From Cocos nucifera (taxonomy: Eukaryota; Streptophyta; Magnoliopsida; Arecales; Arecaceae): 64,000 bases of DNA. Location: assembly GCA_006176705.1 (NCBI GenBank), contig QRFJ01004268.1, positions 29,050 to 93,049 on the forward strand. Reading direction: 5' to 3'. Both the position numbers and the translations under genes were made by a program. The notes under the pieces were generated by a model that was not told the DNA's origin, ran no database searches, and worked only from the letters and a program-made list of their open reading frames with translations. Below, one piece after another: positions 23,601-35,442 of this stretch (positions are counted from its first letter, which is position 1; each line of letters begins with the position of its first letter).

Positions 23601-23915
23601 ATATGACAGCGGTTACAATTACCAGCTGCTGCCATACAATAAGCATTATAGTAGCCGTTTCATACTAACGCTGCTATAAGGTCTGAACTTATGGTAGTAG
23701 TTTGGCGAACCTATTGCTACCACGCAGTGGTTAGTAAAACCCATGCTATAAGTCAATCTAAATGCTGAATTAGTGATTTTTGTAACCGCTTGCTATAGGT
23801 CTGAACCTACAGTAGTGGTTTTTCGTTAACCACTGCTATAATGTCGGACTATAAGCAGTAGTTTCGAAAATCGCTACGATAGTATGCGCTGCCATATACC
23901 ATTTTTGTAGTAGTG
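23601..23915. repeat. Right subterminal repeats and TIR of CACTA element
   Basis: Degenerate units such as GACAGCGGTTACAATTACC, AACCGCTTGCTATAGG and AACCACTGCTATAATG lead to the TIR ATTTTTGTAGTAGTG ending at 23915. The right array is more diverged than the left. Confidence 0.85.
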
Positions 23916-24069
23916 ACTTAGACTTTAGTCTAAAAATTTTTCCACTATTTTATATGAATTGATAGCCTCTACCTCCAATTCGAGGAATTACTTTAATTCT
24001 TTAGTGGATACTATAATCCACATAAACTACACACGAGCCCAACTTTGGTTGGTCAACCCATGTGTACCT

Positions 24070-26339
24070 TGTTAGATATATGTGCCCTAGAAGCTAGAAT
24101 TGGCTGACACTTGTAATACACTTCTAGGGGCAAATTATAATTTTAACTATAAATAATAAAATAGATTATTTTCTACCATAAATAGATATTTAGTGTCTGT
24201 GATACATCCCTTGAGTTAATGGTAATGATAATTCATATTTTCAAGAGTTGAAAATTTAAGACATGAATTTTCGTTATTAACTCATAAAATGCTCCTGACC
24301 GTAGGATCATCATGAGGATGGTGATTGATTCAAAAGTTTGGTGTACAATCACTTCTTTATAGTAGATGAGTCTTGAGTCTATGGTATAGAGACACCGAAG
24401 CGAGAGTACAAATACTCGTTAGAGAATGAGGGCACTGAGCTGACCACCTCGAGCAGTCATTAAGGAAGTCTACCTTCTCATCAATGACTGACTCGAAGCT
24501 GTAGTCGCGTGTCTGGTTCTTTGATCTGAGGTGCATCGGCAGTTCACCTTGAGGGTGTTATAGTTTGACTACACCATAACTCGATCTCCTAACCATTCAG
24601 AACCCTGAAGGTGTATGTTGGTTTATGCATGTTCATTGTAGGAATGATTGCATCAAGATGAATCTATCTACCTCGGTGATGAGGAGAGCCCTATGATGAT
24701 CATGAGAATCAGAGTCCTTAAGCTCATGGCCATGACAGAGTGAAATAATAGAAGAGTTTCTATTTAAGGTTTTCACATCAGACTTGAATCGAATGATTAA
24801 ACATATGAATAAAATTAGGGTTTGACGAGTTCACCTTAACCCTAATCTGATCGGAGCTCAAGATAGAAGAACTTAATCACACAGGTAGCTACACCAGAGA
24901 GGTTATTTAGTTTGATGGGTTGCCATCATATACTCTAGATGCACTGGATGATTTGAGAGCAATTAGAATGATTTAGATGATCGATCATTCTACTGTTGTC
25001 TGAATCAGAAAGTTCTGATCCATCGAAGATGTTTCGATGATGTCGTGATAGTAGATTATGACATATCCCATTACCATAAGAACTGAACCTAACTGGATCA
25101 CACAAATAAGGGTTTGGATCTGCTGGATATCATCAATTAAGCTGAATTCAGTTCAATTGATTTGATAGATTCAATTAGGATTCATGAAATCATGCTAGCA
25201 CTACGATTGAGACCTAACGTTCTCTTCTACTATCATTAAAGTTTCTCGATTGACCAAAATGTGTTAGTGCTCACTCAGAGTACCTTTACTTGTCTGACTG
25301 GAGCTTTGTCCAGATTAGAAAAGGGTTGTCTTAATAATGAGACAACTACAACCATTTTTTCCATCATCTGGCTAATTCTGTCTTTTATTGACTTTTGTCA
25401 AATATTGACCTTGACACATAGACACCTTCCATATGTCATGCACCTATAGGAGAGCAGATAGGGGCTTATCCCCTTCCTAGAAAATGGAAAGGAGGGGGCG
25501 CATGCCTAGGGAGGCGTGCACCTATGGATAGGGACGTTTGGAAGTCCTATATAGATGGGACTCCAGGTTGCTTCTTGAATCAATTAGGTAGGCCTAAGAC
25601 TCAACATTTGACCAATCTCGTTGCTCCACCTAAGGATGATTTGGTAGGGGGCTTCTCATCTGATTTGATCAAGTGATGTCATACCATCAATCAGATTTAG
25701 ATCTATTATACGAAGCGACATGATTGGTCGGCAGTGATGTGGCACACTGCTGCATAGCAGGGTCTATATAAACCCTATCTGCGCCAACCTTTAGAGAGAT
25801 CAACCCATAGCCCATGCCCCAAGGCTGCCCCTCTCCCTCCTCCATGCCATCTTCTAGTCCTCTCTCTCCTCTCTACACCTAAGGAGATTTGGGCTCCAGT
25901 TTGGTGCGATCCAAACAAGAGAAAGGTGATGAGAAAGGAAGAAGGCAGCACTGCTGCAAGAGACGATTCTAGATCTTCAAAAGGAGTTTTGAAGATTCTC
26001 CAAATCAGATTCAGATCTAATATTTAGAGGGGTGATAAAGAAGAAGAAGATCTCTAGATCCAGTCTGAGTGGATATCGATAGAGGTCAGGCACTTGTGTG
26101 GCTAGATCTAGAACCTCAGGCAATCAGCAGGATCATCACAAGGTAATCTGATTATCCAACAAAGGTATAAAATTAAATCAGATTTAATGTATCTTTTATT
26201 TTTATTTATTATATCTATAAAATCAGATCTAAAATATCTCAGATCTGATCTAAATTCAAAAGAAAATTTTTTAAAATATCTCTCTTGATCCAATCAGATC
26301 TAGATGAACCTGATCTGAAAAATCAGGATTTCTCCTTCA
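24070..26339 (+). repeat. Solo family A LTR (2,270 bp) in the B2 leader
   Basis: It begins TGTTAGATATATGTGCC and ends GGATTTCTCCTTCA. Flanks are TACCT (24065-24069) and CACCT (26340-26344), a target duplication with one mismatch. B2 leader sequence resumes on both sides, so this is one LTR left by recombination between the two LTRs of an inserted element. It is more indel-ridden than 45424-47709. A TATA-type GTCTATATAAACCC lies near 25770. Confidence 0.88.
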
Positions 26340-27832
26340 CACCTATGGATAGGTTCAAAATCAATTGCTTCTCTAAATAATTTCTAGTAATATCAGTTTT
26401 ATCTCGAAGACCTAATTAGTAGGCTTTAGTCTTTACTGAAAAGGTCCGGTTAGGTCCAACCATTAACATGACCATATTTGGTCTTATCTAACTAATACAT
26501 GATCAGGCCTAACTTTGGTCGGCCAACCTAACCACCATCAGAAAGACTTGCCAAATCATCATTTTATAAATGATAATTTCATTAGTCAATAAGCACCAGG
26601 CCTTTGGGCCTCCAGTGATTATCAAATTAATGAACCTATTATTACTCAACTTAATAGGAGGCTATGATTTAGTTATCTATATAACTATTTCATTTTTAAG
26701 GACCTAATAATTTTAGAGGATTTAGTTAACATATTTAAGAAAAAGCAAGCTAATTTCGATCCTTCTTCTGACTTCACTAAGTCAAATCAAAAAGAATCTA
26801 ATCGAAACTAGCATTAGGAGCACCTAAATCAATCAGACTAATTTACCTAATTGACATGGGTGAGCCCAAATCATCAAGTGATCTAATCAAAACCTAACTC
26901 ACCAGGATGGCCAGGTAAGTGAGATCAGTGGAAGGGATATGTCATTAACTCATCAAAGATAGTAGCTCCCAATTAAAAATCACTGATCAAACTACCAAAC
27001 TTACCTTAGATACCATCCGATTTATTAGTTTTAATTTGACCAACCTAGTAATTTTAGGTTCGACCGTGTAGCCATGAATCAAGTCCATTTGGTCCTCGTT
27101 AAAGGCAAGGACTTGACCAACTACAACTATTGCAATTGAGTCGACAGAGTCCTTGACCTAATCTAAATTAACATTTAATTAGATTTGCTCAATTACTCTA
27201 ATTTAGTCTACTCTTTAACTAACCTTAGGTCTAACCCAATTTATGGACCTAATTCAACTAACCTAATAATCCACATTTTATGATTAATGACTTAGAGTCT
27301 TAATTCACAATTCTAGACACTAAATCATTATACTTAATATTTAATTAAGTTTATGGGCTGTGGGTTAGGGTTTGATATTTTAAAAAATATTTTTTAAATT
27401 TTTAAAAGGTTCTTTACAACTTAGTATTATTCACTAATTGAATCGACTCACTTTAAAATTGAATTGGCTCAATTCACAAACAATACTAGTTGTAGGGTTT
27501 AATCTAAAACTATGTACACTATATAATACTAAATCATGAATCAAACTTTATCTAATTATGCATTCATGATCATAAATTAGATTAAAGCCTAATATAAATA
27601 GATCATAAAAATATTAAATTAAATTTAAGATTTTATGATTAACGATATAGATCAGCAACGTACTAGGACAACCTTTTCACTATAGGGGTAAACCCTATAG
27701 CAGGACAACCTGCAATCCGTACGATCTAAATTTTAATTTTTAGATCTAATTAATCAGATTATTAGATTAATATTTAGATCAAATCTAAATTATCAATCTA
27801 AAATATGCAAGCATATCATGTTTAGTGAACCT
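26340..27832 (-). other. B2 untranslated leader (main part)
   Basis: About 1.5 kb is collinear with 54330-56014 of B1, for example the GGATAGGTTCA phrase at 26346 and 54336 and the AGGACAACCT and CACTATAGGGGTAAACC blocks near 27670. No coding potential is seen. Confidence 0.75.
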
Positions 27833-27844
27833 GCTCTGATATCA
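27833..27844 (-). other. Primer-binding site of B2
   Basis: The plus strand GCTCTGATATCA is the reverse complement of TGATATCAGAGC, one mismatch from the tRNA-Met primer site. The LTR begins 2 bp further on. Confidence 0.8.
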
Positions 27845-27846
27845 TT

Positions 27847-29850
27847 TGAAGAAAATCGCATAGGATTTAAGCATGCATTTTCAAAATTTTTTTGAATAAA
27901 ATAGAAGTGGAAGCAAATATTAATCAAAAATTAATACTATGCATGCATTGATCATATCAAATAAACTCTACTTAAGATCTAAACATGCTAATATATGATA
28001 GAAAAATAAAATACATTCGATCAACAAATCGAATCTGCTAATCGATACGAGTTTAGAACTCGATACCTTTTCGCGGGTAGCTGATCTCTACGATCTGAAT
28101 CTACTAAAAGAAATTATGGTATTATGCTACAGCTGCACACTCGTCCAACCTCTTTGGATGGTCCACACGGAGCTCCTAATCTTGACTAGCTCCATCGAAG
28201 TGCTAGCTCCTCATTGGGGCCTTCGATGGCTGATCACGATCGATCCGATTGACCGTATACTTTCTGATTTTTTGGATACTTCAAAAAATTAGAATGCAAA
28301 CAAAAGATGATGATAAAGAGATGTTTTAAATTTGGTATCCTTAAAGGTTTTTATGAAAAAATGACTTTCAGATCTATAAACCTTATTTAGATCATATCTA
28401 AAAATTGGATATCCTTAAAGGTGAAAATCAGAAGAGAAGAGAGGCATGAGGGAAAAGTAAAATGCTGCATGACCCTACTCACCTTCACTCCAAGATTTTT
28501 TTCATCCAAAACTAAGAATTAATTACTCCAAAATTTTTATCACATAATGCTAACCCCTTCATCTACATGCATAAAAATTCTCATAATTTATTGACATGAA
28601 TACCATGGAAAAAACACATGGAGAAAGATAAGAATCGAGTGGTTGGGAGGTTTTAACGACTCACTTAATTTCAAAAATTAAATGAGCCTCTTATCTTTAT
28701 CCAATGCCTCCTCCCATGTGTTTAACATGCAGAAGGTCTCTTGAACCCAGTGTCCCAAATGAATGAAACTCATGATCTTAGAGTCCTAAACCAGTGGAAC
28801 TCCTGATCAGAGTGTCCTAGATGAGTAGGACTTAGAGTCCCAATCCAATGGGACTCTTGATCATAGAGTCCCAGTCTAGTGAGACTCTTGACCTCAGTAT
28901 CCTAGGTCATCAAGACTCATGATCAACCATCAGATCATATAGGAACTCCATATGTGTGTGACCCCATAGGTTCGAATCCTAAGTCGATAGCACAAAAACC
29001 AATTTTCTGTACCAATCAATGTGACCATCTAGCAATGGTACCCGACGTCCGGATAGATCAAAAAGTCGCAATGCAATAATGACGAACCTGTGGAATATGG
29101 TTATCGTATAATTCATCCCCTTAATCATGATGCTCAAAAGGATGATCTACGATTTACTATCAACCCTAAAATTCATCCATATTGTATTTTAAAATTTAGC
29201 ATCCATCATATGGACTACCCCAGTCGAGAATTTGCTAAATTAAAATACAGCGATGCACTTGCTCCAACACTTGAAGGAATCAATCCCATCTTAACTCATG
29301 CACTGACAAGCCAAGTATTTGACTGCACCCAGTAGCCTTCCATCACTGAATTAGAAATTCAGGTAATCTAGTACCTAAGTACAGTGAGTTGCTTGCAAAT
29401 CACCATGCTGGTCTCAGATCTAAGGAACACTTATACCCATATTCTTCAGGACAAATCTTGATAGAAGAAAAGCTCTGGAGTTGTCACATTCAGTGCAGAT
29501 GTACCCATATATCTCACTTACATGCTATGCCAGTGTCTCAACACTCTTTGGTTATGAGGACAACCAACCTATATAGCACCTAATGACTTCTACTCAATAA
29601 ACGTTGTCGTCCTAAATAACAACGTATCTTTTGGTCATGAACAATTTAAGAACTAAATGACAAATCCTCCTTTGTCAAATCTAGATAGTCCTAAGGACTT
29701 CATCACAACATAGGAGTTCATTAGAAGACAACAGAATTTATGATGAAAAATACCAAAATAACTTTTATTATTTGATAATTCATATACAAGTACAACAAGT
29801 AGCACAACCATCAACAGGCTAACGATTGGCTTTGGAACATATTCCCAACA
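27847..29850 (-). repeat. 5' LTR of B2 (2,004 bp)
   Basis: On the plus strand it runs from TGAAGAAAATCGC to ATTCCCAACA, so on the minus strand it starts TGTTGGGAAT. The GGCTTTGGAACATATTCCC end matches the B1 LTR end near 41205 and the B3 LTR end near 30800. The block near 28730-28930 carries a tandem-like series of short phrases around AGTCCTA and GACTCTTGATC. Open frames inside (for example near 29090-29335) show no domain. Confidence 0.8.
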
Positions 29851-30464
29851 ATTTGATCAAAAGGGACTCCTATATGGCGCTGGGTTTTTCTATAAGAACC
29901 CTTGTGCCAAAAGGTCTTTAATTTGTGATCTTCTTTCCATGCCCAACTGCTGCCCATTTCATCTTCCATGCCTCTCTAATTCTCTCTCTCCCTTTCTTCT
30001 ACATGCCTAAAAAGTTAGACACAAATCTGAGACAAAGGTTCAAGGTTTTTGACACAAGATTCAGGATCTACGTGATGGTATTTGTGAGATGAACAGGCTG
30101 CCTTCAGAATTAGTTTTGAAGGATCTATAGATCAGATGTAGATTTGATCTTTTGAGGAGAGATTTATGAGGAGAAGATGTTCAGATCCTACTTGATTGGA
30201 TATCGGTAGAGGCCAGGCACGTGCGTGGCTCCTTCTAGAACCTCAGGAACCAATAAGATCATCGTAGGATAATCAGATTACCTAACAAGGTACTTAAAAA
30301 TTAAATCTAATTTAATTTTTTTAAAATTTTTAATATTAGATCATCATGATCAGATCTTAGAACTCTTAGATCTAATCGGATCATAGAAATTTTTGTAAAA
30401 AAATCTATCTTATATCTAATCAGATCTGGATGATCCTATGATAGAAAATCAGATTTTTCTTTCA
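29851..30464 (+). repeat. Family A-like LTR, 3' portion only
   Basis: It contains the CT-rich region (near 29985), GGCCAGGCACGTGCGTGGC near 30209 and a terminus CAGATTTTTCTTTCA at 30464. The left part is cut off by the B2 LTR at 29850, so B2 inserted into it. It sits inside the 3' LTR of B3. Confidence 0.7.
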
Positions 30465-30822
30465 GATATACCCCTATATCTCACCTACATGCTATACCAG
30501 TGTCTCCACACTCCTTGGTTAAGAAGACAATCAACCCATATGGCACATAATAACCTACACTCGATAAAACATTATCATCCTAAGTAACAACGTATCATTT
30601 AATCGCAAATAGATTTAAGGACTAAATAATAAATCCGCCTTTATCGATTCTAAATAATCCTATGGACTTCATCACAGCATAGGAGTTTATTAGAAGATGC
30701 AAAAAATTTATGATGAAAATGCCAAAATTACATATTATTCATATATAATTCATATACAAATATAACAAATAGCTCAACCATCAATAGATTGACGATTAGC
30801 TTTGGAGTATAATTTTCAATAA
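30465..30822 (-). repeat. 3' LTR fragment of B3
   Basis: ATATACCCCTATATCTCACCTACATGC and TAACAACGTATCATTTAATCG are shared with 29500-29640 (B2) and 40870-41010 (B1). It ends AATTTTCAATA, a mutated LTR terminus. The family A fragment cuts the rest at 30464. Confidence 0.7.
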
Positions 30823-30834
30823 TCTCGCACTTGG
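30823..30834 (-). other. Polypurine tract of B3
   Basis: On the minus strand TCCAAGTGCGAGAT lies directly before the LTR start. It is close to the AAGTGGGAGATT type seen in the other copia elements here. Confidence 0.5.
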
Positions 30835-30963
30835 ACTAAAGCCAATCGATATAGTATTTGATACCCATCATTGACTTGAAATCATCAAACTCTTTTACCA
30901 TAATGGCTTTAGTGAATAGGTCAGCCAAGTTCTCCTGTCCATCGATCTTCTAAAGGTCAACAT

Positions 30964-33295
30964 TGAAGAAAAATCATAATTTCGCGGACCAGGTTCATTC
31001 AGATCTAATCAGATCAAGAGATATATTTTAAAATTTTTTTTCTTTGATCTAGATTAGATCTAAAATATTTTAGATTTGATTCTTATTATTTTAATAATTA
31101 AAATAAAATCAAATAAATTAAATCAAATTTAATTTACCTTGAAGTGGATAATCCTATTACCCGATGATGATCCTGTGAGCAGCGGAAGGTTCTGGATCTA
31201 GCCACGCAAGTGTCTGGCCTCTATCGATATCCACTCAGGCTGGATCTGAAGATCCTCTTCTTCTCTATTACGTCTCCTAAAAATTAGATCTGGATCTGAT
31301 CTGGAGGATCTTCAAAACTCCTTTTGAAGATCAGCAGTTGTCATTTGCAGCAGCGCAGCCTTCTAGCTTTCAGTCACCTTTTCTCTCATCTGGATTGCAC
31401 CAACCAAGGTCCAAAATACTTTGGATGCATGGAGAGGAGAGGGAGAAGGTGGGTTTGGCATGGAGGAAGAGGGGAGAGGCAGCCTTGGGGCATGGGATTT
31501 CAATTCTCCAATCTTAATTTGAGTTGGGTGCAGGGTCTTATTTATAGACTATCTGTGATCCAACTCCTCTTCTTCCCAACCAATCACAACTCTTTGTGAA
31601 ATCAGATCTAAATCTGATTGGTGGGAATAGCATCTCTTGGATTCCTCCTTAGAGGGTGCCTAAGACTAGTCAAAATTGGTTCTTAGGAGAACTCTAATCA
31701 GAATCCAAAAAGGAGATGGAGTCTCTATCCAACAGGGACTCTTGGGCGCCTCCAACTTGGTTACATGCCAAGGGTGGCATGCGCCCTCCTCCTTGCCAAG
31801 TTCTGGCAGGGGGATAGGCCCCCATTAGCTTTTCAATAGGTGCGTGACACGTGGACAGAAGTCAAAGTATCAATGGTCAACGTTTGACCAGTCAAAGGTC
31901 AACTTTTGATCAAAGTCAAAGGATGAGAAATGGCAGGTGACCAAAAATGGTAGGTAATGTCTTACAAAATAAGACAACCTTTTCTGACTTGGACAAGCTC
32001 CAGTCAGACCAAATGAAGGCACAAACTCCTTTGGCTCAGTCAGGACAACTATTTATGATAGTAAAAGAAGAACGTTAGGTTCAATCGAGTGCTAGCACGA
32101 TTTTCTTGAACCTAATTTAACCTCATTCAGATCAATTGAACTATATCAGTTCAATTAAGGATCATCAGATTCAAACCCTTATTTGTGTGACCCAATTAGG
32201 TTCAGTTCTGTATGGTAATGAAATATATCATGATCTCTATCATCGACATCATCGAAACTCCTTTCGATGGATCAGAACTCTTTTGATTCAAAGAGCTAGA
32301 ATGATCGATCATCTAGTCTCTGTCATTACCATACAGAACTCGTCAGATTAAGTTCTGATCCATACAGAACTTAATCTAGTGTTAAGGTGAACTCGTCAGA
32401 TTAAGTTCTGTATGGTGAACTCGTCAGATGATGTCTAGATTAAGTTCTTCTAGTGTTAAGGTGAACTTAATCACACAGCTAGATTAAGTTCTTCTATCTT
32501 GAGCCCCGATCAGATTAGTGTTAAGGTGAACTCGTCAAACCCTAGTCTCTGTCATATGATGTAATCATTCGATTCAAGTCCAATGTAAAAATCTAAATAG
32601 AAACTCTTTCTATTATTTCACTCTGCCATGGCCATGGACTTCTAGGCTTGATTCTCATGATCATCATAGGGCTGCTCCTCTACCACCAAGGTAGATAGAT
32701 TCTATCTTGATGCTATCCAGTTCCTACAATGAACATGCTATAGCCAACATACACCTCAGGATTCTAAATGGCTAGGAGACCGAGTAATGGTGTAGTCAAA
32801 CTATAACACCCTCAAGGTGAACTACCGATGCATCTCAGGTCAAAGAACCAGACACACTACTGCAGCATCGAGTCAGTCATTGACGAGAAGGTAGACTCCC
32901 TAATGACTACTCGAGGATGGTCACGCTCAGTGCCCTCATTCTCTAACGAGTACCTATACTCTCGCTTCGGTGTCTCACACCGTAGACTCAAGACTCATCT
33001 ACTAAAGAGAAGCAATTGTACACCAACCTTCCGGATCAATCACCATCCTCGTGATGATCCTATGGTTGAGAGCATTTTATGAGTTAATAATGATTATTCA
33101 TGTCTTAAATTTTCAACTCTTGAAAATATGAATTATCATTACCATTAACTCAAAGGATGTATCACAAACACTAAATATACATATGTGATAGAAAATAACC
33201 CATTTTATTGATATTAGTCAAAATTACAATTTTGCCCCTAGAAGTGTATTACAAGTGTCAGCCAATTCTGGCTTATAGGGCACATATATCTAACA
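30964..33295 (-). repeat. Solo family A LTR with perfect TSD (2,332 bp)
   Basis: On the plus strand it runs from TGAAGAAAAATC to CATATATCTAACA. It is flanked by AACAT at 30959-30963 and 33296-33300. The host is B3 RNase H sequence on both sides. It carries the reversed TATA phrase near 31540 and six W-boxes near 31865-31925. It differs from other copies by a patchwork insert at 32315-32482. Confidence 0.93.
32315..32482. repeat. Patchwork of short templated segments inside the solo LTR
   Basis: Where other copies have about 140 bp of normal LTR (from AAATCATTCTAATTGC to CTACCTGTGTG), this copy has repeated short pieces of neighbouring LTR. GTGTTAAGGTGAACTCGTCA-type segments occur three times, and ATTAAGTTCT in both orientations at least six times. 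ACCATACAGAACT is the complement of a segment at about 32206. TCTCTGTCAT is copied from about 32545. Confidence 0.75.
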
Positions 33296-33651
33296 AACAT
33301 CACCTTGATCCACGATCTCCCAAATAAGGTGGTAGCGACGTAGAATATGCTTCATCTACTAGTGTGCCTTCGGTTCCTTCGCCTGAGCAATGGATCAAGA
33401 GCTATCACAAAAAAGCAAAACTGGGCCATCAGGGAAGAGTGCCACTCCAAGCTTGGTGATGAATTTTCTCAGCTACACAGCTTTTTTGGCAGCATCTGAT
33501 GCAGCGACATACTCCACCTCGCATATTGAGTCGATTATAGTGTGCTACTTGAAACTTTTTCAACAAACAACTTCACTATTAAGGATAAATATATATCCTA
33601 ATACACTTTTATTGTTATCATGATTGGATTGAAAACTAAAATCTATAAACT

Positions 33652-33752
33652 GATAAACACATTAAATATATCTATAAGAGTATTAATTTATTAATTAATT
33701 TATTTTTTTTAAAGAATTGATACTTTTATTTATCTTTTGTAGAAAAGAGAAT
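33652..33752. other. Short AT-rich stretch at the B3/gypsy border
   Basis: Homology to copia RNase H stops after CTATAAAC at 33651, and a recognisable gypsy LTR start (TGTTGATGAAAAGATC) appears at 33753. The intervening 100 bp (ATTAATTAATTT runs) is either the true first part of the LTR, which could start at TGATAAACAC, or unrelated filler. Confidence 0.35.
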
Positions 33753-35419
33753 TGTTGATGAAAAGATCTTGATTTATGGATTAAAACGAATAAAATTTAA
33801 AACAAATTGGACTTAAATTGGACCCAAAATGATGATTAAAAGAAAAAAGAAGATAATAATAATAATAATAAAATTGGCCTAAATCGGCCTAAAGTCCTGC
33901 CCATTAGGCTAGTCGGTGCACGATGGACCGACCGACCGATCCTTGAAGCCAGGCATAGCCACCCAGCTCAGTAGGTGCGACCAATCAGTGCACCGTGCAT
34001 GGCAAGCGTGGACTCTTAAAGGGTCCATGAAAATTATCATGCAGCTTATAGGGATATAAATGGAATTCTGGCAGACATGGTGCATGGCAATTCATCTAGG
34101 TTTTCAATGAATCTAGTTTATGGCGGTCTATAGGAATAGTACGACACAATCGGATGGCACGTAGCCATCTAGATTAAGATCCAACTGTTCCCATAGTTTC
34201 CTAGTTTGATTCAATGGCATCCAACTCCTATTGCACGATCGTGTGGCTAAAATTCACATCGATCAAGATCTAATGGCCAAAAATAGATTTTGATTTGATT
34301 CAGGCGATCCCAGCACCATCCAATGGTCCGAAAGCATCTGATGGGATGATATGATGGCTTTAAATTGATCCAAGCCCTGATGAAGCTGCAAACTACAGAT
34401 TTTGACTCAATCTGAGCCGTTTAAACCCAATCCAGTGGCTGTAAACCTTTACGGGAGCAAGAATTCAATCCAAAACCAATTTTCTTAGTTTTTCTCCTTC
34501 TCTAACTCAATTTCTCTCATTTTTTCCTCTATAAAAACCATCCTAAGCCAATAGATCGACCATCAGCCCTTCTTTTATATGTTTAGCCCAAACGGATGCC
34601 TCTCCTTCACACATAACCAGCTCTCTCTCCCTCTTCTCTCTCTCCAAGCTTTCTTTTTCTTCCTTCTTCTTTCTTTCTTCCACAAATCACAAATCTAAAC
34701 CTATTTCTCTACCAAATTTCTTCTCCTACTCCTAATTTCTGCACCCAGCTGCTGCCTAGATTCTTCCTCAAAGCTCTAGGATGAAGATACCAATGAGAAG
34801 CTTTCTGATGACTGGCAAGTTTGTCTTATTCTCAGGAGATCACTATGATCTTATTTTGATGGTATTTTCTATTTTTCATCTTTTATATTTTTTTAATATA
34901 TAATAAAGTCTATTTTTCCTTATTATATTCTTGTGTCTTTATTTTCTTGCATAAGATTAATCTGGAATAGTTTATGATCCTTGAGATAAGCTATGATTTT
35001 TGGATATGGTTCATGCTCTTAGGATGGATTATCTTTAAATTAATTTTTTTATTATATCTAATTTAATTTATACTAGCCTATAACTTTAAGAGATTGACTA
35101 TAATCTAAGAGCACGGATCGTGCTCTCTAAGATAGATTATGTCTTTATTGATTAGATACCTGCTATCAAAGCAAGAGAGCAATTGAGATCCAGAGAATCC
35201 ACCTTCATACTTGCAATCCAACTTTTAATTAATTTGCTTATTTATTTGCTTTCTTAATTAATTAAGTCAAGTAGTCTTTTAATTAATTTTTATTCTACCT
35301 TCAATTTAAATCTAAATTAATTAAACATAATTAACAAATCCCTAAGGATACGATCCTGATTCATCCTATCTATATAGTTTGAATTAGGTTTTATTTTTGA
35401 TCACCTATGACAGTGATCA
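33753..35419 (+). repeat. 5' LTR of gypsy element
   Basis: It runs from TGTTGATGAAAAGATC to GTGATCA before the primer site. It contains a TATA-like CTATAAAAACC near 34550 with a CT-rich region after it (34615-34690), and an inverted repeat at 35108-35126. The left boundary is uncertain by about 100 bp. Confidence 0.65.
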
Positions 35420-35424
35420 AATTT

Positions 35425-35442
35425 TGATGCCGTTGTTAGGAA
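35425..35442 (+). other. Primer-binding site of gypsy element (tRNA-Asp type)
   Basis: TGATGCCGTTGTTAGGAA is a mutated form of TGGCGCCGTTGCCGGGGA, the Asp-tRNA primer site known in Athila/Tat-type elements. It has the usual few AT bases between the LTR end and the site. Confidence 0.6.

Larger units (their letters stand above)
17932..23915 (-). mobile_element. CACTA (En/Spm-type) DNA transposon, non-autonomous
   Basis: The terminal inverted repeats are CACTACTACAAAAAAGGGC at 17932 and its complement ending GTAGTAGTG at 23915. They are flanked by a perfect 3-bp target duplication, ACT (17929-17931 and 23916-23918). Removing it restores the B2 leader, which then reads like the uninterrupted site near 54170-54185 in B1. 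Contents from left to right are subterminal repeats, a TNP1-like (Transposase_24) pseudogene on the minus strand, a GC-rich stretch, a G-rich tract, internal subterminal-like repeats, a foldback and the right subterminal repeats. No large catalytic transposase (TNP2/Transposase_21) was found, so it would need one in trans. Confidence 0.92.
17489..29850 (-). mobile_element. B2: 5' half of a family B copia element with three insertions
   Basis: On the minus strand the parts are: 5' LTR (27847-29850), primer site (27833-27844), leader (26340-27832 plus 23919-24069 plus 17873-17928) and the start of gag (17489-17872). Pol is missing because A2 interrupts gag at 17489. The leader has received the CACTA element and a solo family A LTR. 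Removing both gives a leader collinear with that of B1 (54123-56014). Confidence 0.82.
30465..33651 (-). mobile_element. B3: 3' end of a family B copia element
   Basis: Minus-strand parts are an RNase H remnant (33301-33651 and 30835-30963), a polypurine tract (30823-30834) and the first ~360 bp of the 3' LTR (30465-30822). A solo family A LTR splits the RNase H and a gypsy element cuts it at about 33651. The rest of its pol and its 5' LTR should lie to the right of the gypsy and B1 insertions, beyond the window. Confidence 0.72.
30835..33651 (-). pseudogene. B3 RNase H remnant, split by a solo LTR
   Basis: The two pieces, 33301-33651 and 30835-30963, join across the target duplication AACAT. 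They are collinear with 41242-41710 of B1: plus-strand phrases TTCTCCTGTCCATCGATCTTCTAAAGG, GGTGGTAGCG, ATGTGCTTC-type and CCTGAGC are shared. The stretch corresponds to RNase H up to the C-terminal FTKA region. Stops and indels abound. A small plus-strand frame here is antisense noise. Confidence 0.7.

Noticed and set aside
29090..29583. Two plus-strand frames with normal-looking composition
   Set aside because: Both lie inside the B2 LTR. Related sequence in the B1 LTR (near 40490-40920) is broken by stops, so coding is not conserved.
33840..33870. AATAATAATAATAATA microsatellite
   Set aside because: It is a short, ordinary simple repeat inside the gypsy LTR, not informative.
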